Assembly (NCBI GenBank): GCA_039030335.1
Contig: JBCCEJ010000001.1
Location: 62,001 to 126,000, forward strand
Direction: 5' to 3'
Origin: JBCCEJ01 sp039030335
GTDB taxonomy: Bacteria > Pseudomonadota > Gammaproteobacteria > HK1
DNA length: 64,000 nt
Within the stretch, counting starts at the first letter, position 1; every line of letters starts with the position of its first letter. Below the pieces are notes generated by a model. The model worked only from the letters and a program-made list of their open reading frames with translations. It did not search any database and had not been told where the DNA came from. Position numbers and translations under genes: made by a program. Positions 1 through 8,945 of the stretch are shown one piece after another.

Positions 1-609
1 AAAGAGGCGACCCAGAGTCTCTCGATGGTGTTCGGCGGCTCCTGGCATACCGACTCGGCGTTCCTCGACAACCCGCCCGGCGTCAGCATGCTCTACTCGG
101 TCGAAAGCCCGCCGTTTGGCGGCGACACGTGGTGGGCCAACACCGCGCTCGCCTATCAGTTTCTGACACCGATGATGCAGGCGATGCTGCAGCCGCTGCG
201 CGTGCATATGTCCGGGCGCGCAGTGGTTGATGGCATCCGGCGTAAGCGCGCGGCGGGCGGTGAGGTGAACGCGATAGCGGAGAATTTCGACTACGAGGAG
301 ATGATGCACCGCGGGCGCTATCAGCCGCTCATTCGCCGGCATCCCAAGACCGGTGAACAGTCAATCTATGTTGATCAGACCTACGCGGTGGGCATTGAAG
401 GACTGTCCAAGAAAGAGTCTCGGGCTCTGCTCGACTTTCTGTTCAACCACATCACCCAGCCGGAGTTCACGTGCCGGCTTCGCTGGGCATCGAACAGCCT
501 GGTGCTTTGGGACAACCGTACAACCCTGCACCGCGCGCAGAACGACTACGACGGCTATCGCCGCGAAGCGTATCGGACCATCGCGGCGGGTGAAGTGCCC
601 GAAGCGTAG
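1..609 (+). CDS. TauD/TfdA-family Fe(II)/2-oxoglutarate dioxygenase, 5' end cut by the window
   Basis: C-terminal 202 codons of a taurine/2,4-D dioxygenase-type enzyme; the reading frame is open from base 1, so the start lies outside the window. Seen directly: the metal-binding HxD as H16-T-D18 (in GGSWHTDSAF), the distal metal His in TLHRAQND (about residue 177) and the 2-oxoglutarate-binding Arg in GYRREAYR shortly after it. The spacing of about 160 residues between HxD and the distal His fits the TauD family. Members hydroxylate small acids such as taurine, alkyl sulfates or aryloxyalkanoates, with succinate and CO2 as co-products; the substrate here cannot be told. It is followed after 50 bases by a hydratase on the same strand, so the two may share a catabolic operon. 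Confidence 0.9.
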   Translation, partial: KEATQSLSMVFGGSWHTDSAFLDNPPGVSMLYSVESPPFGGDTWWANTALAYQFLTPMMQAMLQPLRVHMSGRAVVDGIRRKRAAGGEVNAIAENFDYEEMMHRGRYQPLIRRHPKTGEQSIYVDQTYAVGIEGLSKKESRALLDFLFNHITQPEFTCRLRWASNSLVLWDNRTTLHRAQNDYDGYRREAYRTIAAGEVPEA

Positions 610-659
610 TCACAAGACCCGGTTGCGGGCATTGGGCCGCGGCGTAGTGGAGTGAATCG

Positions 660-1439
660 ATGACTGAAGACACCGCCGCGTTCCTTGCGAGCCTGCGCCT
701 CGAGCACCGCACGGTCGAGTGCCTGCCCGATGCCCTCGTGCCGCCGTCACTAACGGATGGTTATGCGATCCAGCGTCAGGTCGTGGAGCGGCTGTGCGCC
801 GCGCGGGGCGGCGCACCGATCGGCTACAAGGTGGCGTTGACGAGCGAGACGGCCCAATCCCTGGTTGGCTATGCGGCACCGGTGTTCGGACACATGTTGT
901 CGCATGCGCACTGGCGGAGCGGTGCGGCGCTGGCGGCGAGCCAGTTCACGACGCGGATTATCGAGACGGAGTTCGCTTTTCGGTTTTCGATGGATGTACC
1001 GGCCGAGCCGCAGACGCGCGAGACGATCGTGGACTACATTGGCGCGCTGGTGCCGTCTATTGAACTGGTCGACCATCGATTCGCCGGTCTGGACCGGATG
1101 GATGCGCCAACGCTTGCCGCCGACAACGCCATCCACGGCGGTTGGATCGAAAGTGCCGCGCAAACCCGCTGGCAGCATCTGGATCTCGCGCGTCATACGG
1201 TTAGCCTCCGGGTCAACGGCGCCGAGATTCTGACCGGTGCTGGCGACCGCGTGCTCGGTCATCCACTGGAGGTGCTGGTCTGGCTTGCCAATACCCTGCC
1301 AGAACACGGCCTGGCGCTTAAGGCGGGTGACTTCGTGACGACCGGACTCGCGACCGACGGGATTTACAGCGCGCAGGCGGGCGATGAAGTGATCGCTGAT
1401 TTCGGCTCGCTGGGACAGGTGGCCATCTTTTTCGAATGA
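660..1439 (+). CDS. 2-keto-4-pentenoate hydratase / 4-oxalocrotonate decarboxylase family protein (MhpD/HpaH-like)
   Basis: 259 residues, the usual length of the MhpD/HpaH/DmpE branch of the fumarylacetoacetase superfamily. These are Mg-dependent enzymes that hydrate 2-oxo-alkenoates or decarboxylate oxalocrotonate late in meta-cleavage pathways. Family landmarks are IGYKVALTSETAQ near residue 56, the acidic ETEFAFRF stretch near 100, PSIELVDHR near 130 and VLVWLANTL near 205. The ATG is the first start after the in-frame stop; no strong Shine-Dalgarno sequence precedes it. No ring-cleavage dioxygenase is nearby, so the true substrate is open. A second member of the same family lies at 24367-25176 on the other strand. 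Confidence 0.85.
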   Translation: MTEDTAAFLASLRLEHRTVECLPDALVPPSLTDGYAIQRQVVERLCAARGGAPIGYKVALTSETAQSLVGYAAPVFGHMLSHAHWRSGAALAASQFTTRIIETEFAFRFSMDVPAEPQTRETIVDYIGALVPSIELVDHRFAGLDRMDAPTLAADNAIHGGWIESAAQTRWQHLDLARHTVSLRVNGAEILTGAGDRVLGHPLEVLVWLANTLPEHGLALKAGDFVTTGLATDGIYSAQAGDEVIADFGSLGQVAIFFE

Positions 1440-1523
1440 GCGTGTTGCCAGCGGCTGGGAATCGGCGCGTCGCGGCGCTGGCTGTTCACGCGCGAGGCAC
1501 GTGTACTCGCGGTCGGGTCGTGC

Positions 1524-2012
1524 GTGAGCGCTGAAGTCATTCCCGTGCCCGGGCTGGGCGAGTTTCCCCTGATCATCTGGCTGCGGGACAGTCAGTTCGC
1601 GTACGCAGCCGTGCATACGGCGCACCTGTTCGGAGTGGCCGTGCTGGTCGGTAGCGTCGCGGCGTTCGATTTGCGCGTGCTCGGCTGGCGTCGCGAGGTA
1701 TCCGTGCAAGTGCTGGCAAAGCACCTGTTGCCGCTGGCTGTCCTCGCCACGGTGCTGATCGTTCCAACCGGGCTGGCGATGTTCGCCGTGCATGCCGACG
1801 CGCTGCTGACGAGCCGGACGTTTCTGATGAAGATGGGGTTGTTGATGGCGGGGGCCGGCCTCGCGATCGCTTTCCATTCCGGCCCCTATAAAACGGTTGC
1901 CAACTGGTCGGTGGATGCAACTGCGCCGAGGGCGGCGCGCGCGTGCGCGTTCCTGTCGCTTGCCGGTTGGATCGCAGTCGTGTTCTGCGCAAGTCTGCTG
2001 CGCCCGGCCTGA
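1524..2012 (+). CDS. small multi-pass membrane protein, function unknown
   Basis: 162 residues with a GTG start. Hydrophobic segments lie at about 12-30, 31-50, 65-90, 100-120 and 138-158, giving roughly four membrane helices, with scattered His residues (HTAHLFG, HLLPL) that could bind a cofactor or metal. I do not recognise the family with certainty; it resembles small DUF-type inner-membrane proteins found beside oxidoreductases. It ends 26 bases before the large flavoprotein gene on the same strand and is probably co-transcribed with it, which would fit a membrane electron-transfer role, but that is inference from position only. Confidence 0.6.
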   Translation: MSAEVIPVPGLGEFPLIIWLRDSQFAYAAVHTAHLFGVAVLVGSVAAFDLRVLGWRREVSVQVLAKHLLPLAVLATVLIVPTGLAMFAVHADALLTSRTFLMKMGLLMAGAGLAIAFHSGPYKTVANWSVDATAPRAARACAFLSLAGWIAVVFCASLLRPA

Positions 2013-2038
2013 CCCTGACTACTCAAGGAGGCTTGTCG

Positions 2039-4441
2039 ATGAGTTCGAACACGCTGCCAGATCAGGCGTCGGTGGTGGTTGTCGGGGGCGGCGTTATGGG
2101 CTGCTCCACGCTTTATCACCTGGCGAAGCTTGGCCTCGATGGCCTCGTGCTGCTGGAACGCAATCAGCTGACGTCGGGCACCACGTGGCATTCGGCAGCG
2201 CAGGTACGCCAGCTACGGTCCACGCGCAACATGACCCGCCTCGTTCAGTACAGCGCAAATTTGTATCCGGCACTGGAGGAGGAGACTGGTCAGACGACCG
2301 GCTGGAACAGGACCGGTTCGCTCTCGATCGCTGCCAATGCGGACCGGTGGATTCACGTGCGTCGGCAGTCCGCCCTGGCACATGCCTACGATGTCAACGC
2401 GCACGAGGTCAGTCTCGACGAGGTGCGCGCGCTCTGGCCGCTGATGCACACCGATGATCTCGTCGGCGCGGTTTATTCTCCCGACGACGGGCGTGTGAAC
2501 CCGTCGGATCTGTGCCTTGCACTGAGTAAAGGTGCACGCAACCGCGGCGCGCTGATTTTCGAGAACACCGGGGTTACCGGCGTCATGAAAGGCGCCGACG
2601 GTCGCATTGCCGGTGTGCGCACAGACTCAGGCGACATCAGCGCTGAGCGCGTTGTCATCTGCGGTGGCCTTTGGAGCCGTGAGTTGGCCGGCATGGCAGG
2701 GTTCGACGCGCCCATCTTGCCGTGCGAACACTTCTATTTGCTGACCAAGCCGATGGACGGCATTTCCGGCCATTTGCCCACGCTTAGCGACCACGACTCC
2801 CACCTCTACATCCGCGATGACGTAGGCGGTTTGCTCGTCGGTTGTTTTGAACCGGAAGGTAAACCGCTGGACCCGGCCATGCTGGGCCCGGACTTCGCGT
2901 TCTCGCTGCTGAACGAAGACTGGGATCACTTTGAACCGATGATGCTGAACGCACTGCATCGTATACCGGCGCTCGCAGAGGCCGAAGTGCGCACGTTGTT
3001 GAACGGGCCTGAGAGTTTCACACCGGACAGCTCCTTTCTGCTCGGCGAGGCGGCCAGCGTGCCTGGGTTGTTCCTCGGCTGTGGCATGAACTCGGTTGGC
3101 GTCGCGACTGGCGGTGGTGCGGGCTGGGCGCTGGCGCAATGGATCGCTGACGGCGCACCGGCGTTCGACCTGGGCGAAGTCAATCCGAACCGGTTTCACG
3201 CCGTCGAGAATCGTTTGGAGCACCTGATGGCGCGCGCGCCGGAAGTGCTCGGGCGCCACTACGAGATTCACTATCCGGGCCGGCAATGGGCGAGCGCGCG
3301 CGATCTGCGCCTGACGCCAATGCACACACACTGGCAGGCGCACAAGGCTCGCTTCGGTCAGGTTTACGGTTGGGAGCGACCGCTCTATTTCGGCGCGGAT
3401 GGAGAACCGGAACTGCGCTTTGGTCAGCCGGTCTGGTTCGAGGCAGTCGGCCGGGAGGTTGCGGCCGCAACGACCGGCGCGGCGCTGTTCGACCAGTCGA
3501 CGTTCGGCAAAATCAAAGTGAGTGGCCCCGACGCGGAAGCGTTCCTGCAGCGTGTTTGCGCGAACGACATGAGCCGCGCGCCAGGGCGCGCCATCTACAC
3601 GGCCATGCTGAACGAAAAAGGCGGTTATCTGAGCGACTTCACAGCACTGCGACTCGCTGTTGATGAATACCTGCTCTACGTCGGCACGACGTCGACAGGC
3701 CGAGACCTCGGCTGGTTGATGCAAAATTTGGGTGACGCCAATGTCGAGCTGGAAGACGTCACCGAAGACCTTGCCGTGCTGGGTTTGATGGGCCCGCGGG
3801 CGCCGTCACTGGCAGCGCAACTGGGCGCCGACCTGGGTGGCCTCGGGTACTTTCACCACGTCGACACCACGCTTGCCGGCGAATCCGTGCGCGCCGTGCG
3901 CCTGTCCTATGTCGGAGAAGCCGGCTGGGAATTCACGATGCCAGCGGCAGTTGCGCACGCCGTTGGCGGCGCGCTCATCGAGGCTGGCGCCGTCCCGGCC
4001 GGCTTGCTGGCACAGACGTCGATGCGCATTGAAAAGCGCTTCGTGTCGATGGGGCACGATATCGATGGCGATACCACGCCTCTAGACGCGGGACTGATGT
4101 TCGCGGTGCGAAGTGGCGGTGGATTTGTTGGCGCCGCGGCCCTGGAGGGTGCGACCGCGCGCTCGGCGCTCGTCAGTATTGTGCTCGATGACGAGCTCGC
4201 CGATCCGCACGGACACGAACCGATCTACGCCAACGGGGAGCTGATCGGTCAAGCCACATCGGCTGCGTTCGGCTACCGGGTGGGGCAACCGGTAGCTCTG
4301 GGATTGATAAAAGCCGGCGTTGTGCGCGGCCATGAGACAGTCGCGGTGGAATTGGATATTGCCGGCGATCGGCTCGCGGGCACCGCGAGTTTGTCGCCTG
4401 CGTTCGATCCGACAGGTGAACGGATGCGGCCACGTCGGTAG
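2039..4441 (+). CDS. dimethylglycine/sarcosine dehydrogenase-like FAD protein with GCV_T domain
   Basis: 800 residues. The start is the ATG at 2039, seven bases after a perfect AAGGAGG (2025-2031); the frame is open further upstream but has no comparable signal. N-terminal DAO-type FAD domain with the Rossmann signature VVVVGGGVMGCSTLYHLA (about 12-29) and GTTWHS, whose His (about 51) aligns with the His that carries covalent FAD in dimethylglycine and sarcosine dehydrogenases. The middle of the protein matches the FAO_M linker, and from about residue 430 it has the aminomethyltransferase (GcvT) fold with the LRIEK-like TSMRIEKRF stretch. Such enzymes demethylate N-methylated amines and pass the one-carbon unit to tetrahydrofolate. 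The length fits the family (about 800-860). Substrate specificity cannot be read from the sequence. Confidence 0.9.
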   Translation: MSSNTLPDQASVVVVGGGVMGCSTLYHLAKLGLDGLVLLERNQLTSGTTWHSAAQVRQLRSTRNMTRLVQYSANLYPALEEETGQTTGWNRTGSLSIAANADRWIHVRRQSALAHAYDVNAHEVSLDEVRALWPLMHTDDLVGAVYSPDDGRVNPSDLCLALSKGARNRGALIFENTGVTGVMKGADGRIAGVRTDSGDISAERVVICGGLWSRELAGMAGFDAPILPCEHFYLLTKPMDGISGHLPTLSDHDSHLYIRDDVGGLLVGCFEPEGKPLDPAMLGPDFAFSLLNEDWDHFEPMMLNALHRIPALAEAEVRTLLNGPESFTPDSSFLLGEAASVPGLFLGCGMNSVGVATGGGAGWALAQWIADGAPAFDLGEVNPNRFHAVENRLEHLMARAPEVLGRHYEIHYPGRQWASARDLRLTPMHTHWQAHKARFGQVYGWERPLYFGADGEPELRFGQPVWFEAVGREVAAATTGAALFDQSTFGKIKVSGPDAEAFLQRVCANDMSRAPGRAIYTAMLNEKGGYLSDFTALRLAVDEYLLYVGTTSTGRDLGWLMQNLGDANVELEDVTEDLAVLGLMGPRAPSLAAQLGADLGGLGYFHHVDTTLAGESVRAVRLSYVGEAGWEFTMPAAVAHAVGGALIEAGAVPAGLLAQTSMRIEKRFVSMGHDIDGDTTPLDAGLMFAVRSGGGFVGAAALEGATARSALVSIVLDDELADPHGHEPIYANGELIGQATSAAFGYRVGQPVALGLIKAGVVRGHETVAVELDIAGDRLAGTASLSPAFDPTGERMRPRR

Positions 4442-4588
4442 CTGCTGGCGAAGCGGTTTCGCGAGTTGCTGCAAGTCGGCGCGCACCACAACGTAGCGGG
4501 CCAGTGCGCATCAGGCGTCATCGGTTTGCCCGGCAGCAAACCCGCTCGCGCCCGGCAAGTGCCGGTCATTGCGGCAACGGAGGACGGC

Positions 4589-6394
4589 TCAGATCCCAGA
4601 CCCTGACAGGTACGCCCGCCAACCGCCTGATGCAGTGATGTCGAGAGCGCCTTCGACCGCATGCGTCTCGCAAAGGAAGCCTTTGACGTGTTCATCGGTT
4701 CCGAGCCGCACGTTGCCGAGGCCAAGCGGTGGCGGTATGCCGTGTAGGAAGTCACCAACAGCCGCGCGCGGCAGCGACCAGATTTCGACCGGCACGGCTG
4801 TGCCGCCTTCCTGCACGCGAACCAGTCCGGGCCGTGCCGGCGACCCCGGCAGCGCGTAGAGGCGATAGCAGTCGCCCGTCGTCGTCGCCTGGATAAAACG
4901 CCCGCCTCGCGACGTGAGTTCGTGATTGAGCGGCAAGCCGGACATATGTGCACCGCATACGGCAATTGCCAGCTCGTCCGGGTGAGGCGTGATGCCGAAG
5001 TTTGCATCGAGATCCGGCGCGGACGGCACGCCCCATCCGGTTGCGCCGGGGGCATGGTCAGAACGCTGCTCCAATGCCAGACCCAAGGTCATCAGACGAT
5101 GGTCTTGGCCGCCTTTAGCGAGCAGCGTCACGCTGGCTGGCAGTCCGTCTTTGCGCGGCGGCGTCGGGACGACGAGACCGCACATATCCAACAGGTTTAC
5201 GAAGTTGGTGTACGTGCCCAGCACCGTGTTCGGTACCAGCGGATCCCGCGCAAGGTCCGTCAGCTTGAACAGGGTCGGCGTGGTCGGCACGGCAAGCACA
5301 TCGATGTCCGACAGCCCGTCGTAGACATGGCGCCGCAACTCGGCCAGCCGGTAGATGTCGCGGAACGCGTCCGTAGCGCTGAAGCGTGTGGCCTTACCGA
5401 TCACGGCTTTTGTCACCGGGTGTAGAGCCGCGGGATCGGTATTCAGCAAGTTCTCCACCACGGTGTGGCGTTCAGCTACCCACGCGCCTTCGTAGAGGAG
5501 CCGCGCCACTTCAAAATATGGCTCGAAGTCGAGCGGGACGAGTTCTGCGCCGAGGGCTGCCAGGCTCGCCAGGTCACGCGTGAAGGCCTGCTCCTGACAG
5601 GAGTCGCCAAAGAATGGCCGGCTGCCGGTGGCCGGTACACCGAGTTTGAACGATGGCGGCAGGCGTCCGAGCGGCCCGGGCGGGCGCTCGCGCGACCACG
5701 GGTCGGCCGGGTCGCGCCCGGCTGCCTCGGTGAAAACCTGCCAGGCATCGGTGGCTGTCAACGCGAGGATTGAGACGACATCGAGTGATCTGCACGCAGG
5801 TACCACACCCGATGTGCTGAGCGCACCCAGCGATGGCTTCAAGCCGACGATATTGTTGAGACCCGCCGGAACGCGTCCTGATCCCGCAGTGTCGGTGCCG
5901 AGCGCGAATGGGACAATGCCACGGGCGACGGCTACTGCAGAGCCGGAGGACGATCCGCCTGGGATGAGTTCTGGTGCCACGGCATTGCGCGGTACGGGCC
6001 AGGGCGTACGGATGCCGACCAGGCCGGTCGCGAACTGATCGAGATTCGTCTTGCCGATTGGCAGCGCGCCCGCGGCTCGCAACCGCGCGACAACTACGGC
6101 ATCGTCCTCCGGTTCGAACCTCCATGCATGACAGGCGGCCGTAGTGGGTAAGCCGGCTACGTCGATGTTGTCCTTGACGGCAAACGGCACACCCCAGAGA
6201 GGCCGTTCGGGGTCGAAATCGCCCAATGCCTCGGCTTCGGCGAGCGCAGCGGCGCGGTCTGCGAGCGAGATGAATATGCCGGGATCGGACGCCGTATCGA
6301 TCCGCCGGAAAACCTCCGCTATCACCTCGCGTGGATCCGCCCCCGCGGCATATTCAGCCCGGAGACTGTCCACGGTAAATGGGGCGTCACGCAT
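4589..6394 (-). CDS. atzF: allophanate hydrolase (AtzF-like amidase)
   Basis: 601 residues, as in AtzF/DUR-type allophanate hydrolases, which convert allophanate (N-carboxyurea) to ammonia and CO2. The amidase-signature domain (about 1-430) carries the complete Ser-cisSer-Lys triad: K74 in FAVKDN, S148 in GGSSSGS and S172 in GTDTAGSGR. The spacings of 74 and 24 residues equal those of characterised amidase-signature enzymes. The C-terminal 120-140 residues (LAIAVCGAHMSGLPLN onward) match the extra AtzF C-domain rather than a plain amidase. It is the last gene of the ABC operon; its ATG overlaps the stop of the ATPase gene by eight bases (ATGCGTGA). No urea carboxylase, the usual partner, is present in the window, so the physiological substrate may differ. 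Confidence 0.85.
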   Translation of the reverse strand: MRDAPFTVDSLRAEYAAGADPREVIAEVFRRIDTASDPGIFISLADRAAALAEAEALGDFDPERPLWGVPFAVKDNIDVAGLPTTAACHAWRFEPEDDAVVVARLRAAGALPIGKTNLDQFATGLVGIRTPWPVPRNAVAPELIPGGSSSGSAVAVARGIVPFALGTDTAGSGRVPAGLNNIVGLKPSLGALSTSGVVPACRSLDVVSILALTATDAWQVFTEAAGRDPADPWSRERPPGPLGRLPPSFKLGVPATGSRPFFGDSCQEQAFTRDLASLAALGAELVPLDFEPYFEVARLLYEGAWVAERHTVVENLLNTDPAALHPVTKAVIGKATRFSATDAFRDIYRLAELRRHVYDGLSDIDVLAVPTTPTLFKLTDLARDPLVPNTVLGTYTNFVNLLDMCGLVVPTPPRKDGLPASVTLLAKGGQDHRLMTLGLALEQRSDHAPGATGWGVPSAPDLDANFGITPHPDELAIAVCGAHMSGLPLNHELTSRGGRFIQATTTGDCYRLYALPGSPARPGLVRVQEGGTAVPVEIWSLPRAAVGDFLHGIPPPLGLGNVRLGTDEHVKGFLCETHAVEGALDITASGGWRAYLSGSGI

Positions 6395-8048
6395 GGCTTG
6401 AAATTCTCGTCGCTCCCAGCGACTCGACGCGCGCTGGTGGTTTTGGTGCGGCCGCGATCAACGACTTCGTGTAGTCATGTGCGGGCGTGTGCAGCACTTC
6501 GGACACCGGTCCCTGCTCAACGACCGCGCCCGCCTTCATGACGACCACGTCATCGCAGAGCATGCGCACGACCTGCAGGTCGTGACTCACGAACAGGTAG
6601 GTCATGCTGAGGCGTGCGCGCAGATCGACCAGCAGGTTGAGAATCACCGCCTGAATGGAAACATCCAACGCGGCGGTTGGCTCGTCGAGGATCAGCAGAT
6701 CGGGTTCCACCGCGATCGCGCGGGCGATGCCAACCCTGGCTTTCTGACCACCCGACAGTTGATGTGGGAACCTGGACAACAGCACGTGCGGCAACCCAAC
6801 CAGGTCCGCCAGTTCGCGTACCCGTGCTTCGCGCTCCTTCGCACCTGATGAACTCAGGCGTTTGATCGGTTCAAGCAGGCTTTGACGGGCCGTATGACGG
6901 GGATTGAGGCTGTCGGTGGCGTCTTGAAACACCATCTGGATGCGTGCGCGCCGCGGGTCGCGCGCGAACCGGTGGGCTGGTACATCGAACAGGTCGGCCC
7001 CCGCAAATGACGCTGTCCCACTGGAAGCGTCGGCGAGTCTCGCGATGATCGACGACACGGTTGACTTTCCCGAGCCTGATTCGCCCACCAGTCCCAACGA
7101 CCCGCCGCGGCTTATCGAGAATGAGACTTCGCGAACCGCGTGGACCGGCGCGCCGGCCGTCGCGAAGATTTTGCCGAGCCGGTCCACGCTGATCAGAGAA
7201 TCTTGCGACGCACCTTTCATACACGGCATCGGCGAACGCGATTCGTTGGGCAGGAGTTCTCGCACCGTGGTGCCTGCGCGCGGGTTCGCGTCTACGAGTT
7301 TTCGGGTATAGGCGTCAACCGGGTGCTGGAAGAGCTTGTCCGGAACGCCCTGTTCTACAACTCGCCCGTCTTTCATGACCATGACGCGATCGCAGTACTC
7401 GGCCGCGAGCCCCAGGTCGTGGGTGATCAGCACGGCACCCATGTTGCGTTGCCGGATCACCTTCGCGATCAGGTCCATCACGGTTTTTTGCGTGGTAATG
7501 TCCAGACCGGTAGTGGGTTCGTCAGCGATCAGTAGCCGAGGATCGCAGGCGAGGGCGAGTGCGATGACGATCCGTTGGCACATACCGCCTGAGAGCTCGA
7601 ATGGATAGGCGCGGAACCGTTGCGCGGAGTCCCGAATCTCCACCGCCTCCATCGCCGCGATCGCCTTGCTGCGGGCATCGCTACGCCCCGCTCTCACATG
7701 CTGGCGCAGAACATCGGATATCTGTTGGCCAACTGTGCGGATCGGATTCAGAGCCGCGCGCGGGTTCTGGAAGATCATGGATATCTCGCGCCCGCGCAGA
7801 TCGCGCATGTCGCGCTCCGAGGCCCTGAGCAGATCGATGCCGCCGTAGTTCAAACGGGTAGCGCTGAGCGTGGCGGCCGGGTCCAACAACCGCATCACTG
7901 CGTAGGAAGTGACCGATTTGCCTGACCCGGACTCACCCACGATGCCGAGTGTCTCGCCGGCGTCGACGTGCAAGTCGATGCCGCGCACGGCTGCGACGTT
8001 ACCGCGGCGGGTTGCGAAAGAAACTTCGAGATTACGGACGTCGAGCAT
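6387..8048 (-). CDS. peptide/nickel-type ABC transporter, two ATPase domains fused in one protein
   Basis: 553 residues holding two complete OppD/DppD- and OppF/DppF-type nucleotide-binding domains in tandem, as in GsiA. Each half has a Walker A (GESGSGKS, at about 38-45 and again near 320), a Q-loop, an LSGG-type signature (LSGGMCQR and LSGGQKAR), a Walker B with catalytic Glu (LLIADEP and LLILDEP) and a switch His (ITHDLG and VSHDLQ). The C-terminal oligopeptide-type extension follows each half. It energises uptake by the permeases encoded just upstream in the operon; three bases separate it from the preceding permease gene. Nothing is missing from either active site. Confidence 0.93.
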   Translation of the reverse strand: MLDVRNLEVSFATRRGNVAAVRGIDLHVDAGETLGIVGESGSGKSVTSYAVMRLLDPAATLSATRLNYGGIDLLRASERDMRDLRGREISMIFQNPRAALNPIRTVGQQISDVLRQHVRAGRSDARSKAIAAMEAVEIRDSAQRFRAYPFELSGGMCQRIVIALALACDPRLLIADEPTTGLDITTQKTVMDLIAKVIRQRNMGAVLITHDLGLAAEYCDRVMVMKDGRVVEQGVPDKLFQHPVDAYTRKLVDANPRAGTTVRELLPNESRSPMPCMKGASQDSLISVDRLGKIFATAGAPVHAVREVSFSISRGGSLGLVGESGSGKSTVSSIIARLADASSGTASFAGADLFDVPAHRFARDPRRARIQMVFQDATDSLNPRHTARQSLLEPIKRLSSSGAKEREARVRELADLVGLPHVLLSRFPHQLSGGQKARVGIARAIAVEPDLLILDEPTAALDVSIQAVILNLLVDLRARLSMTYLFVSHDLQVVRMLCDDVVVMKAGAVVEQGPVSEVLHTPAHDYTKSLIAAAPKPPARVESLGATRISSHA

Positions 8049-8051
8049 TGC

Positions 8052-8945
8052 TCAGGTCCGCGTGCGCGGGTCGACGATGTCGCGCAATCCGTCGCCCAGA
8101 AGATTGAACGTGAACACCGCGAGCATCAGGGAAAGGCCTGGAAAGATGGCGAGCCACCACTCCCCGGAGACAATGAAGTTCGCGCCTTCTGCGACCATGA
8201 TTCCCCATTCCGGTGTCGGTGGCCGGACGCCGAGACCGATGAAGCTCAACCCCGCCGCGTTCAGGATCGCCCACCCGAGGTTGAGTGAGACCTGCACCAT
8301 GAGCGGCGGTAACGCATTCGGAAATATGTGTAATGAAAGCACCGCGGTATCCGACGCGCCGGAGAGCCGCGCCGCGCGCACGAATCCGGCATCGCGCCGG
8401 ATATTGACTTCGGCACGCACGAGCCGGGCGTAAAAAGGCACATTGATGATCGCGGTCGCGTAGACGATGTTCTCAACCGTGTTGCCGAGTGCGGCGACGA
8501 TGCCCATGGCGAGCACGAAGAGCGGGAACGCCATGACCATGTCCAGTACGCGGTTGAGGGCTGCGTCCAGCCAGCCACCGTAGTAGCCGGCGAGTGAGCC
8601 GAGGATCGACCCGACAACAAAGGAAAGTGCGACGGCGGCAACTGAGATCGTGAGGTCGAGGCGCGTGGCTACGATGACGCGGCTGAACACGTCCCGGCCG
8701 AGGTTGTCGGTGCCGAACAGGTGCCTAAGAGACGGTGGCTCCAACGCGCGTGCCGCGTTCGACTCCATCGGGTCGAACGGCGCGATCCATGGGCCGAACA
8801 ACGCAATGACAACAATTCCGGCGAACAACACAAAGGCGAGGAGCGTGACGGGATTGCTGCGCAGCACGTGGCTGACGTGGTGTAACCATGTGTCGTCGAC
8901 CTGCACGGCGTTCGCGGAGGCCGGGGTGGCGACCGGTTCAGACAC
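8052..8945 (-). CDS. peptide-type ABC transporter permease (DppC/OppC-like)
   Basis: About 297 residues with five to six membrane helices and the binding-protein-dependent transport signature around VRAEVNIRRDAGFVRAARLSGAS, where the permease contacts the ATPase. The N-terminus has the cytoplasmic lead-in typical of OppC. I prefer the GTG at 8945, which overlaps the upstream permease stop by eight bases (GTGTCTGA); an in-frame TTG at 8957 would add four residues. It forms the heteromeric membrane channel with the neighbouring DppB-like protein. Confidence 0.9.
   Translation of the reverse strand: MSEPVATPASANAVQVDDTWLHHVSHVLRSNPVTLLAFVLFAGIVVIALFGPWIAPFDPMESNAARALEPPSLRHLFGTDNLGRDVFSRVIVATRLDLTISVAAVALSFVVGSILGSLAGYYGGWLDAALNRVLDMVMAFPLFVLAMGIVAALGNTVENIVYATAIINVPFYARLVRAEVNIRRDAGFVRAARLSGASDTAVLSLHIFPNALPPLMVQVSLNLGWAILNAAGLSFIGLGVRPPTPEWGIMVAEGANFIVSGEWWLAIFPGLSLMLAVFTFNLLGDGLRDIVDPRTRT

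Noticed and set aside
1943..2038. Upstream extension of the DMGDH-like flavoprotein
   Set aside because: The 32 extra codons overlap the preceding gene and lack family similarity; AAGGAGG supports the ATG at 2039.
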